The position numbers and the translations under genes were made by a program. A stretch of DNA of 64,000 nt from Acidobacteriaceae bacterium (GTDB lineage: Bacteria; Acidobacteriota; Terriglobia; Terriglobales; Acidobacteriaceae), in assembly GCA_003134815.1 (NCBI GenBank), contig PLCO01000012.1:62001-126000 (forward strand), written 5' to 3'. Under the pieces are notes generated by a model. The model was not told the DNA's origin. It worked only from the letters and a program-made list of their open reading frames with translations, and searched no databases. Position 1 is the first letter of the stretch. Each line of letters starts with the position of its first letter. This document shows, one piece after another, positions 1 through 8,624 of this stretch.

Positions 1-546
1 GAGAACCTAGAAGGCGGTTGGTGATCAGGCTGGCGGACGGCAAGGCGCGCGATATTCAGCACATGTCGGCGACACAGTTTTTGGAATTGCTGTTTGGGGC
101 GCTGCCGAAGTTCTTCAAGGATGAGGACGAGCTGAGGGGCGATCTGGAGCAAGCCGGACACGCGGCGGGCTCTGCTTAGAAACCTTGAGGACAAAGGGTT
201 CGACCGCGCGCAACTGACGGAGATTCAGCACGCGCTGGAGGCCGAGCAAAGCGACCTTTACGACGTGCTGGCCTATATTGCGTTTGCGTTGCCGCGCATC
301 ACGCGGCAGGAGCGGGCTGACAAGGCAACGCCGTCGATTCATGCCAGCTTTGGGGAAAAGCAGCGCGCGTTTCTGGACTTTGTGCTGTCGCAGTATGTTG
401 CAGAGGGGTTAGAGGAGTTGGACCGTGACAAGCTGCATCCGCTGCTGCGTCTTCGCTACGGCGCGCTCTCTGACGCGATCCTGGACCTTGGGCCGGCTCC
501 GGAGATCGGCAAAATGTTCGTTTCCTTCCAGCAATTTCTTTACTAG
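1..546 (+). pseudogene. hsdR: Type I restriction enzyme R subunit (HsdR), 3' end, frameshifted
   Basis: This is the C-terminal end of an HsdR-type translocase/endonuclease, cut by the window edge. Reading frame 3 gives the HsdR-like segment RLADGKARDIQHM and LLFGALPKFFKDEDELR, then runs to a TAG at 177-179. Frame 1 carries on with AIWSKPDTRRALL and the family's typical end (VLAYIAFALPRITRQERA, then LRYGALSDAILDLG and FQQFLY) to the TAG at 544-546. Removing one G from the GGGG run at 136-139 restores one continuous protein, so the gene carries a +1 frameshift or a sequencing error. Compared with homologues as I remember them, about 15 residues also seem missing after DIQHM. The hsdM and hsdS partners would lie outside the window. 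Confidence 0.85.
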
Positions 547-966
547 GGGCACCGTCGGACGGCAGGGCACCCGCGCAGAATTGTGCTCGAAATGCGCGGC
601 GAAAGCCCGCTTAGGCGCGGTGAAGGCCGGCTTAAGCGTGCGCAAACTCGCTATGAGTGAAATTACTTGCGACCTTTCCTTCTGAAATGTGCAATATTGT
701 TTGACCATTTGGCTCTGTTTCGGGCAATTCTCCGGCACACCACTCAACGATTCGCGAAAGGATCCTTGACCATTTAGGGGGTATTCGCGAAAGAATCTTG
801 TACCATTTCGCGGGGTCGCGGTCGCGCAAAACCGAACATTTCGTGCAACTTGAGCCGCCCTCGCCCGCCCCCGAAAAATGTGCCTCTGCCTCCGGCCGCC
901 CACCACTATTTCTGCGGCGCGTCGGTTCTTCACTTATTGTGATTTGTCGTCTGACGGTGTCGGACC
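547..966. other. Gene-poor gap with IS-like direct repeats
   Basis: No convincing gene lies between hsdR and the porin stop codon. The one visible structure is a pair of 26-bp direct repeats at 750-775 and 783-808, identical at 22 of 26 positions (shared start ATTCGCGAAAG, shared end ACCATTT), with a shorter third copy, TTGACCATTT, at 701-710. Iterated repeats of this kind occur at the ends of IS21-like elements where transposase binds, so this may be the remnant of an insertion sequence. No transposase is left beside it. Confidence 0.4.
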
Positions 967-2442
967 TCATTTCCCCGCTCTTCCCTTCTGACTCATATTC
1001 CAGCGATAAATAAACTCCACATACCCGTACTGCATATTCCGGTCGGTGGGATAAATTGCAGCCACCACGGTTTTCCCTTGTGCGTACGCGTAGTAGAAGT
1101 TGAGCGCCACGTTATTCGTGACCTGCCAATCGGCACTTACATCGGCAAGCGACGCCAACGATGTGGCGTTATTTGCCGGACGTCCCGTATAGCCGAACAC
1201 CTTGTTATCGAAGGCTCCTCCACCTTGATACCAGAGGTCGTGTGCGGAGGTGAGTTGGAGCCAGTGCAGATCGGCGCGCAGGGCGAGCTGCTTCACCGGC
1301 TTGTCCATCAACTGCACGAATTCATCGGTGTTGTTCATCAGGTTGAAGAAGGGCAGGCGAGCGTAGATGCGAGGCGTAGGCAGCATCTGGAAGAACGTGT
1401 TGTGCGTACTATCGGTGGGATTATTGTCTCCGCTGGAACGGAACCAGCCGCCACGCAGCCAGGGGCTGGTGGAGGCGTGAATCAACTGATAGCCGCCTTC
1501 AACTGCCGCTGCGTCAGCCCTGTGTCCTAACTTGCCCCAGCTGCCGTTTTGTAATGCTCCCCAGAAGAGAAAGTCGAACCGGCCAGGACCGGCGGGGACG
1601 GCAGCGAGCAAATCCGTGCCATAAGTTCCAATTCGGATATTCTCATGATCGGACGATCGGACGGCGAGGGCACGATTATCCGTCTTGGCTAAGCCGGTTC
1701 GTCCATCGTGATAGGCTGCGGCAAATGCGCGCCAGAGAAGATGATTTCGTAGCTCCTGTCGTGTGAGCGCGAGGTACTGAACATCGACATTCAGCTCAGG
1801 ATTACCGTTCATATTGAATACGCCTTGATCGGCCCGGGCCGCCATCGCCGAGATATTCCAACCCGCCGCGTTCCAGTGCGCGTCCAGGCCGTCAAAGCTG
1901 CGCTGAGCATTAGAAAAACCGAAGTTCGCAATCAATCGCTGGGCAACGCGATTGGATTGCAGCCATCCGATGGTCGGGTTCGCGGGCTGAGTCTCCGCGC
2001 CGTCGAAGAACTCGAAGCGACCGAGGCGAAGGTGGCTGTCTTCGCCATCGAAGCGCAGGAAGCCCTGCTTGAGAAATGCTGCGGCTGGTTCTGCGTTGTT
2101 GTTTGAGGCATAATAAGTTCCGCCCAACCCAAGCTGGCCCTGCGCGGCGATCGGCGAAACGGCGTCACTGGGAACATCAAGCACGGCTGGTTGTGCAAGC
2201 TCAAGCCGCCAGTCCCAACGATGCAGACGCTGCGCGATACCCACCCGCAGCAAAGACTCGACGTAGCCATACGTACTGGCTTCAGGCGGCGCCGCGAACC
2301 AGTTCCAGGCATTTACACGGGTACGATCGTAGATCGAAACCGAGAACGGTGAGTTGGTGGAAGACGAAGTCTGTGCCGGGGACAGAGTTGCTGCGAAGAG
2401 AAACAGGAAGACAAAGGGACGGATGAAATTGAGATTGTGCAC
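967..2442 (-). CDS. Alginate-export-family outer-membrane porin of the nitrate operon
   Basis: A 491-residue secreted protein. It starts at GTG (2442), chosen because GGAGG sits 4 bases upstream. Residues 1-23 form a signal peptide ending in SPAQ. The rest is rich in alternating aromatic and polar residues, as in beta-barrels, and ends in an aromatic strand (YGYVEFIYRWNM). The pattern matches the alginate_export porin family. As the last gene of the nitrate reductase operon it probably lets nitrate or nitrite cross the outer membrane; the substrate is inferred from context, not from sequence. Confidence 0.8.
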   Translation of the reverse strand: MHNLNFIRPFVFLFLFAATLSPAQTSSSTNSPFSVSIYDRTRVNAWNWFAAPPEASTYGYVESLLRVGIAQRLHRWDWRLELAQPAVLDVPSDAVSPIAAQGQLGLGGTYYASNNNAEPAAAFLKQGFLRFDGEDSHLRLGRFEFFDGAETQPANPTIGWLQSNRVAQRLIANFGFSNAQRSFDGLDAHWNAAGWNISAMAARADQGVFNMNGNPELNVDVQYLALTRQELRNHLLWRAFAAAYHDGRTGLAKTDNRALAVRSSDHENIRIGTYGTDLLAAVPAGPGRFDFLFWGALQNGSWGKLGHRADAAAVEGGYQLIHASTSPWLRGGWFRSSGDNNPTDSTHNTFFQMLPTPRIYARLPFFNLMNNTDEFVQLMDKPVKQLALRADLHWLQLTSAHDLWYQGGGAFDNKVFGYTGRPANNATSLASLADVSADWQVTNNVALNFYYAYAQGKTVVAAIYPTDRNMQYGYVEFIYRWNMSQKGRAGK

Positions 2443-2556
2443 GAGGCCTCCATGTGGTCAAAATTGTGATGAATTCCGTGTGCCTCTTTGAATGATCGAG
2501 GTAACTGCGGCAGGCTTATGTTTCTAACAACAATTTGGGGCGTTCAGTACATTCCG

Positions 2557-2937
2557 TCAGCAAACGGCACCAGCAAGCGGATTGGGAAATGTGTCGATGT
2601 CGTCCTCGTCACTGCGATCGAGGCAGGCAAAGTCTTTCTCGATAACAAGCTCGAGAGAACCGCACGGACCAAGCTCTGCAGTCGCGTAGATACCCACCTG
2701 ATCGCCGTTCCTCCATTTAGCGGCCTCGCCGGATGGGACAAGCACGGCGATCTCAGGCGGGACGCAGCGAAGCGTGACATCGTCGCCATCACTCAATTCG
2801 AGCGCATAGGTCAGCCGACAGTCGGCACCAGAACCGAGCCAGGTTGTTTCTTCGATGCGCCCGTTGAAGATCAGAGCGTCAAGCTCTGAGCGTGTGATGC
2901 GCAGCCTTAATGAATTGCCGTTGATACGCAGCTTCAT
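2557..2937 (-). CDS. Small conserved protein of the nitrate operon (probably DUF7009)
   Basis: A 126-residue soluble protein that starts MKLRINGNSLRLRITRSE. From memory this matches a small family (DUF7009) that recurs beside nitrate and nitrite genes, with no known function. It has no signal peptide and no metal motif; the C-terminal third is acidic. It sits 49 bp downstream of the transporter and 114 bp upstream of the porin on the same strand, so it is most likely co-transcribed. A structural or chaperone role in nitrate assimilation is only a guess from position. Confidence 0.65.
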   Translation of the reverse strand: MKLRINGNSLRLRITRSELDALIFNGRIEETTWLGSGADCRLTYALELSDGDDVTLRCVPPEIAVLVPSGEAAKWRNGDQVGIYATAELGPCGSLELVIEKDFACLDRSDEDDIDTFPNPLAGAVC

Positions 2938-2986
2938 ACTTTTCTGTCTCCCGCGTTCGGCTTATGGGTTCTGAAATTTTGCCGTG

Positions 2987-4270
2987 TTACTCTTCGGCTG
3001 GTTGCAATTCCCCGGCAATCGCACCGTCTTGTACTGGCCCGTGGCGAGGGGTTCTGTAACGGAAGACCATGGTGCGGCGCAGCGCATCCGGCGTCCAGGT
3101 CAAACTCCACTGCACGCCAAACTCGAGAAGCAGCACGGCCCCAACCATTACCAGCAACGCGAAGCAAAATAAGCCCAGGCCGAAGCTTCCGGAGCTGTCT
3201 TTGAGAGCTCCGATTGCCGAAGGAAGAAAGAACCCGCCCAGTCCGCCAGCTGCGCCCACAATTCCTGTTGTGAGTTCGATATCCGCGGGAAAGCGCTGCG
3301 GGGCGATTTGAAAAACCGAGCCATTGCCCATCCCGAGCATACCCATCGCCAGAAACAGCATTGGTACGACCACCGCGATCGAGGGAAGACGACTGATGAC
3401 CATCACGCAGGCGGAGATGCCTACGAAGAGGAAGAGCAAGAGGCGATAGCCGCCGATTTTGTCGGCGATCCATCCGCCAACGGGACGAAGAAAGCTGCCC
3501 GCAATAATTACGACGGTGGCAAAATCGCCGGCCTGCACCTTGCTCAAATGGTACTGATCGTGAAAGAAGACGGTGAGGAAGCTCGACAACCCAACAAAAC
3601 CGCCAAATGTCAGGCTGTAAAGGAAACAGAGCTTCCAAGTGTCTGCCGTGGTAAGCAGGCGGGCATATTGCGACCATTTTTTGGGAGCTGTCCGGTTAGG
3701 ACTGTCTTTGGCAAAGAGAAAGAAGAATGCAAGAACGCAACAGACAGGAATCAGCGCGAGCGCAAAGACAGAGTGCCATCCGAAGTGCTGGGCCAGCCGC
3801 GGACCGAAGAAAGTTGCGATCAGAGAGCCGGCATTTCCCGCGCCGGCAATGCCCATGGCTAATCCTTGGTGTTCGGCCTTGTACCAACGCCCCGCCAGCG
3901 GCAGTGCAACGGCAAAGCTCGCGCCGGCAATGCCAAGCAGGAATCCTGTGCAATAGAACTGCCACAAGTTTGTGGCGTAATGCCAACCGGCGATGAGCGG
4001 AACCAATGTCAACGAAAGGCCCGTTAATCCGGCTCGGCGACCTCCAACACGATCGGCGAGGAGACCGAGAATCGGACGGAAGAAAGTGCCGCCCAACAAG
4101 GGGATTGCCGTTAATAGGCCCTTCTGCGTTGCTGAGAGATGCATTTGATCGGCGAGGAATGGCGTTAGAGGCGCAAAGAGAACCCACACCATGAAGCTGA
4201 CGTCAAAGTACAGAAATGCTGAGATGAGCGTTGGATGATGTCCACTGCGAAGAAATGATTCTTTATGCAT
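2987..4270 (-). CDS. NarK/NasA-type nitrate/nitrite transporter (MFS)
   Basis: A 427-residue major facilitator with about twelve membrane helices. Family hallmarks are FLADQMHLSATQKGLLTAIP near residues 39-58, the loop-2 motif GLLADRVGGRRAG, the glycine-rich helix GIAGAGNAG and a second one, GIVGAAGGLGGFFLP, which correspond to the two nitrate-signature helices of the NNP family. It starts at the ATG at 4270, preceded by GGGAG. It lies 84 bp downstream of the nitrate reductase gene and should bring nitrate into, or nitrite across, the inner membrane for assimilation. Confidence 0.9.
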   Translation of the reverse strand: MHKESFLRSGHHPTLISAFLYFDVSFMVWVLFAPLTPFLADQMHLSATQKGLLTAIPLLGGTFFRPILGLLADRVGGRRAGLTGLSLTLVPLIAGWHYATNLWQFYCTGFLLGIAGASFAVALPLAGRWYKAEHQGLAMGIAGAGNAGSLIATFFGPRLAQHFGWHSVFALALIPVCCVLAFFFLFAKDSPNRTAPKKWSQYARLLTTADTWKLCFLYSLTFGGFVGLSSFLTVFFHDQYHLSKVQAGDFATVVIIAGSFLRPVGGWIADKIGGYRLLLFLFVGISACVMVISRLPSIAVVVPMLFLAMGMLGMGNGSVFQIAPQRFPADIELTTGIVGAAGGLGGFFLPSAIGALKDSSGSFGLGLFCFALLVMVGAVLLLEFGVQWSLTWTPDALRRTMVFRYRTPRHGPVQDGAIAGELQPAEE

Positions 4271-4354
4271 GAGTGAAACTCCCTTCTCTATTGCAAAACC
4301 GGATTTTTCCCCTGGTTGTGTTGAATGGTTCGAACTGTTTTCGCGCGATGACCG

Positions 4355-6559
4355 CTACGTTGGACTGCTCGAAGAGCGTTCGACGCGTACAGAGCATTGC
4401 TTATAATTCGGCTCGCGCGAAATTGGATCGAATGCACTTTGCGTAATTTGATTAGCGTTCGTCTCGGCAAAGTGGAACGGAAGAAAGACCTGTCCCGGCC
4501 CAACGATCTCGGTGACGCGCAATTCGACCCGGCTCACGCGGCCGCGCGGGGAGATCACTTCAACGTGATCGTGCGCCTGAAGGTCGAGTTGCCGTGCGTC
4601 TTTGGGATTCATCTCGAGCCACGCGCGCGGAGACATGCGCTGCAAAATGGAGATCGCTCCCGTTTTGGTGCGCGTATGCCAGTGCTCCACTGTGCGGCCG
4701 GTGTTGAGGATCAGCGGAAATTCAGAGCTGGGTTGCTCCGGGAATGGGGCCCATTGTGTTGGCAACAGGCGGGCACGACCGTCCTCTGTTTCGAATATGC
4801 CGTCGCTATAGAGCCGGCGCGACGCAGAAGCGGTCAAATCTGTTCCCTGGGGATGCGGCCACTGGATGCCACCGCACTCTTCAAGCTGTTCATACGTCAT
4901 CCCGGAGTAGTCGCAGAGACGGCCAGCGGACACGCGGCGCCATTCTTCGAAAGCGTCGTACGGTTCGTTCCATCCGGGGAAAAGCTCGTCTTTGCACCCC
5001 AGGCGTTCCGCGACTGCCAGGAAGATATCGAAGTCGGCGCGGGATTCTCCAGGCGGCCGAACGGCCGCATTCACTTTGCTTACGCGGCGCTCAGAGTTGG
5101 TGTAGGTGCCTTCCTTTTCGCCCCAGATGGCCGCAGGGAGAACCAGATCGGCCAGCTCAGTCGTTGGGGTCGGATGAAATCCATCCTGCACCACAAGAAA
5201 GTCCAGATTCTCCAATGCGTGTTTGAGGACATCGATATTGGGAAATGACACCAGCGGGTTGGTTCCGATGACCCACAGCGCGCGAATCTTACCGGCCACT
5301 GCGCCTTCAATAATGTCGGGATAGGCCAGGCCGCGCTGCCCCGGGATGCGCTCCACAGGCACGTTCCACAGACGCGCGATCTCCGCGCGATCCATTTCGT
5401 TGTCAAACTTTCGATATCCAGGAATGCCCGAAGCGAATCCAGCCTCGCGCGTGCCCATCGCATTGCATTGACCAGTGATAGAGAAAGGCGAAGCTCCCCT
5501 GCGCCCGATGTTGCCCGTAATCAGCGCCAGATTGTTGATGGCGTTTACAGTTTCCGTACCTTTGGTGCTATGATTCACGCCCATCGTCCAGCCGATGAAC
5601 GCGGCCTTCGCGTTGGCGTAGAGCAGCGCGGTCTTACGGATGAGTTCGGGGTCCAGACCGGTGATCTGCGCGGCAAATCCGAGCGTGTACGGAGCCAGAG
5701 ACAGGCATAGTTCTTCATAGCCTGTTGTGTGCGCCGCGACAAAGTTCTTGTCGTACAGTTCTTCATCAATCACAATGCGCAGCATGGCGTTGATCAGCGC
5801 CAGATCGGAGCGCGGCTTTACAGGCAGATAGATGTCCGCCATCATCGCGGTCTTCGTAACGCGCGGATCGACCACAATCAGCGTTTTGCCCTTGTTCTCC
5901 TCAAGCCGTGTGCAGAGAATCGGATGGTTTTCCGCCACGTTAGCCCCAATCAGCAGGATTAAGTCCGCGTGTTCCAGATCCTCGTAGGCGCCGGGCGGCC
6001 CGTCGCTGCCGAAAGATCGCTTATATCCTGCGACTGCCGTCGACATGCAGAGCGTAGTGTTTCCGTCGTAGTTCCGGGTGCCGAGACCGAGCTGCACCAG
6101 CTTGCCCAGCGCATAAAACTCTTCGGTTACAAGCTGGCCAGTACTGATGACACCGAGCGATTCGCGGCCATATTTTTTCTGCACGGCGCGAAATTGCTCG
6201 ACCATGGTATCGAACGCTTCGTTCCAACTGACCCGCGTGAGCGAGCCGTTCTTGCGCAGCAAGGGATACTTGGCGCGCCCCTCCGCTTCAATGGCATAGT
6301 GTTCAGCCAGTCCCTTCGGGCAGAGCTTACCGACGTTCACCGGGTGATCCGGATTGCCGCGAACGCTCACGACGTGGCCATCCTTCACGCCCAACTGCAT
6401 GCCGCAGCCGACAGAGCAATAGCCGCACGTGCTGTTGACCCAGTGGTCCGCGTGCTTGCGTGAGGAGGTAAAGCCCAGCACAGGATCGTCGCTGTAACTG
6501 TATTTCGAAGAGCGGATGTCGAGACCGCTTTTGCGCGCCAGCCAGCGTGCGACTTTCAT
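4355..6559 (-). CDS. nasA: Assimilatory nitrate reductase, molybdopterin catalytic subunit
   Basis: A 734-residue molybdopterin oxidoreductase. The N-terminal [4Fe-4S] motif CGYCSVGCGM...LCPKG sits at about residues 44-82, followed by the Mo-bisMGD domains (LILLIGANVAENHPI, WTMGVNHSTKGT, LWVIGTNPLVSFPN) and a C-terminal dinucleotide-binding domain (NTGRTVEHWHTRTKTG). It reduces nitrate to nitrite. I place the start at the ATG at 6559 rather than further upstream, because it overlaps the TGA of the preceding gene (ATGA) and the upstream extension is only that gene in another frame. There is no added FAD or [2Fe-2S] domain, so electrons should come from the coupled ferredoxin/DmsC protein. Confidence 0.92.
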   Translation of the reverse strand: MKVARWLARKSGLDIRSSKYSYSDDPVLGFTSSRKHADHWVNSTCGYCSVGCGMQLGVKDGHVVSVRGNPDHPVNVGKLCPKGLAEHYAIEAEGRAKYPLLRKNGSLTRVSWNEAFDTMVEQFRAVQKKYGRESLGVISTGQLVTEEFYALGKLVQLGLGTRNYDGNTTLCMSTAVAGYKRSFGSDGPPGAYEDLEHADLILLIGANVAENHPILCTRLEENKGKTLIVVDPRVTKTAMMADIYLPVKPRSDLALINAMLRIVIDEELYDKNFVAAHTTGYEELCLSLAPYTLGFAAQITGLDPELIRKTALLYANAKAAFIGWTMGVNHSTKGTETVNAINNLALITGNIGRRGASPFSITGQCNAMGTREAGFASGIPGYRKFDNEMDRAEIARLWNVPVERIPGQRGLAYPDIIEGAVAGKIRALWVIGTNPLVSFPNIDVLKHALENLDFLVVQDGFHPTPTTELADLVLPAAIWGEKEGTYTNSERRVSKVNAAVRPPGESRADFDIFLAVAERLGCKDELFPGWNEPYDAFEEWRRVSAGRLCDYSGMTYEQLEECGGIQWPHPQGTDLTASASRRLYSDGIFETEDGRARLLPTQWAPFPEQPSSEFPLILNTGRTVEHWHTRTKTGAISILQRMSPRAWLEMNPKDARQLDLQAHDHVEVISPRGRVSRVELRVTEIVGPGQVFLPFHFAETNANQITQSAFDPISREPNYKQCSVRVERSSSSPT

Positions 6560-8124
6560 GCCGCCTCCTGCGCCAGATAGCCGCTGGCCATGTTGGTGGG
6601 GACCACCGTGACAAAAAAGAGATAGCGGCCGACGAATTCGCCGGCAATCATGAAAAGCGCGACTGCAATGCGAATCCAAGCCAAGTCTCCGAGCGGCAGA
6701 AGCACCAGACCTACGACCGGCAGTAGAAAGCGGAGCAGAAGATGGTTCGAAAAGACCATCATGAGCAACTGCCAGGAGCTATGCAATTCGTGGACGCGGG
6801 AACGGGCAAGACGCACCAGCTTAAGTCCTGCGGTCATCAGCGCCAGGGCAAAGCCCCACAAGACTGCATAACGCGCGTCCGCGGCGGCATGAGTGAGAAT
6901 GTTGGCTCCGCAAGCTCCCAGCAATGCTGCTGTGCTCCAGAATTCTGCAATCGTGAGAGGTGAATTCCACGCCGGGCGTCCCGGCACGAGATAGAGTTTC
7001 GCGCTGACGCCCACTCCGCATATCCCGAGGATGGCAGTCAGCGCTCCAAGCCAACCAGCACCGCGAACGCCAAGCCAAAGAGAAGCGGAATACGCGCTTG
7101 CAGCAAGAGCGAACAAGGTGAAAAGCAGCACCTCGCGGCTGAGCCACGACCGGCGCCACATCTTCAATGCGCGTGCGGCATGGATAGGCCGCCCGAGATG
7201 CAAAGTGGAAGCTGTAAGGGCAAGCATCGCCACCAAAAGCGCGACCAGCGCCGCGGTGCGATGAGACTGCACTCCGGAGGCCTGCAAAATCCAGATGGAC
7301 GTGAACGCGCCAACAGAGAGCTGCGTGAGCACGGTCATTACGATCAGCGGCCAGTGTGCTTGCTCTGGGCAAAGCTGGCTCAGATCGACTTTGCTTACAT
7401 CTGCATGCATCTTTGCCGGGAGCGTAATGCGAGTCGTCGAGATGCTGTCATCGGCCGATGGCATGCCGGGGGAATTCGCGGATGCCTGATAATTCTCGCG
7501 CCACTCCGCGACATTCACCACCTCGATGCGTATTGCTTCTTCAGGGCATGCTGCAGCGCAAGCCGGCTCCTGGCCTCGCTCAAGCCTTCCGTAGCACATG
7601 TCGCACTTGCCCACTACACCGCGCTCTGGGTTGTACTGCGGCACTCCGTACGAGCAGTTCCAGGTGCAGTACTGGCAGCCTATACAGGCATCCGCACTGT
7701 GACGAACGATTCCGGTCACATCATCTTTGGTGAAAGCATCTACCGGGCATCCGGTAAGACAAGTGGGCTCGAGACAATGATTGCAGCCCATCGAAAGGTA
7801 ATGACGATGTGTCTGCGGGTAGACCCCGCCTTCGATCTCACCGACACGCCGCCACAGAATCTCAGCGGGATTGCCATTCTGCTCATTGCAAGCCACAATG
7901 CAGCATTTGCAACCGATGCATTTCGTCATGTCGAAGTGAAAGCGATATTGCTCACCAGGACCCGGCGCGGGCGGCACACGTCCCTGCGTACTCACGCCGC
8001 AGAACGAGACCGCTGATGCTGGCGCATCATCCAGCGTCGCGATCGATGACGCTTTCGAGGTTGCGGTGGTTAGGTGAAAGACATCGCCGTCTTCCTGAAC
8101 TCGGTCGAGCAGGGGAAGTTCCAA
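6556..8124 (-). CDS. Four-cluster ferredoxin fused to a DmsC-like membrane anchor
   Basis: About 522 residues from a TTG at 8124 with AGGAG 5 bases upstream; a TTG at 8163 is the alternative. The front half carries four cysteine clusters of the DmsB/NrfC type (CIGCKCCIVAC, CNHCLEPTCLTGCP, CIGCQYCTWNCSYG, CDMCYGR with CAAACP). The back half has about eight membrane helices of the DmsC quinol-oxidising family (STLHLGRPIHAARALKMWRRSWLSREV). It should carry electrons from the quinol pool to the nitrate reductase. The stop overlaps the nasA start by 4 bp, so the two are translationally coupled. DmsB and DmsC are normally separate chains; here they are one. Confidence 0.88.
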   Translation of the reverse strand: MELPLLDRVQEDGDVFHLTTATSKASSIATLDDAPASAVSFCGVSTQGRVPPAPGPGEQYRFHFDMTKCIGCKCCIVACNEQNGNPAEILWRRVGEIEGGVYPQTHRHYLSMGCNHCLEPTCLTGCPVDAFTKDDVTGIVRHSADACIGCQYCTWNCSYGVPQYNPERGVVGKCDMCYGRLERGQEPACAAACPEEAIRIEVVNVAEWRENYQASANSPGMPSADDSISTTRITLPAKMHADVSKVDLSQLCPEQAHWPLIVMTVLTQLSVGAFTSIWILQASGVQSHRTAALVALLVAMLALTASTLHLGRPIHAARALKMWRRSWLSREVLLFTLFALAASAYSASLWLGVRGAGWLGALTAILGICGVGVSAKLYLVPGRPAWNSPLTIAEFWSTAALLGACGANILTHAAADARYAVLWGFALALMTAGLKLVRLARSRVHELHSSWQLLMMVFSNHLLLRFLLPVVGLVLLPLGDLAWIRIAVALFMIAGEFVGRYLFFVTVVPTNMASGYLAQEAA

Positions 8125-8624
8125 GTTGGCTCCTGTAGGTTGCGAAGAGGAATTGAGGCACAAATTTCCGTGGGCACTCTACGCGGTCGGCGCAGGCGCA
8201 ATGCTGTCTGAAGGATGTGCGTGCAATTATCGGCCGCTCGGGCCAGGCTCTTCGCGGAGCCAACTGATAGTCACCCCATGCCTGGGAAGCTGCCGGCATT
8301 CGGAGCCGACGAGAGCAAAGCGAGCTAAGAGCGCTCACTCCGCTCCGGGGTGATTGCGTTTGAGCATAGCGTTAATTTGCATTCTGTGCAAGTGGCAACG
8401 GAAATCGCACTTGCTTTCGGTCCTCTTGATGGCATCTTTATTTCGTTTCAGCGATCCTATTTGATAGCGCTTTTAAAAAAGCGTGCCAAAAAGGTCCAAA
8501 GAGAACCTCAAAACAGCTGACGGATCCGAATGATTACAGGCTGACGAATAACGCCTCCCGTTTTACTGCGTGAGGGAAGGGACTCCTGGCCACGTTTCGC
8601 ATTTCCCTTTCACCGAGACACAAA
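8125..8624. promoter_or_regulatory. Divergent control region between the two nitrate transcripts
   Basis: A 500-bp gap between divergent operons. On the side leading to the ferredoxin/DmsC gene there are several inverted repeats: GGCTC/GAGCC with a 6-base loop at 8246-8261, ATGCC/GGCAT at about 8278-8299, and GAGCG/CGCTC with a 7-base loop at about 8330-8346. The first has a six-base loop, the shape bound by ANTAR proteins, and the neighbouring gene encodes one. I see no clear sigma-70 promoter. The part next to 8625 holds nothing I can name. Confidence 0.35.

Noticed and set aside
4397..5248. 283-residue plus-strand open frame
   Set aside because: Antisense to the nitrate reductase gene.
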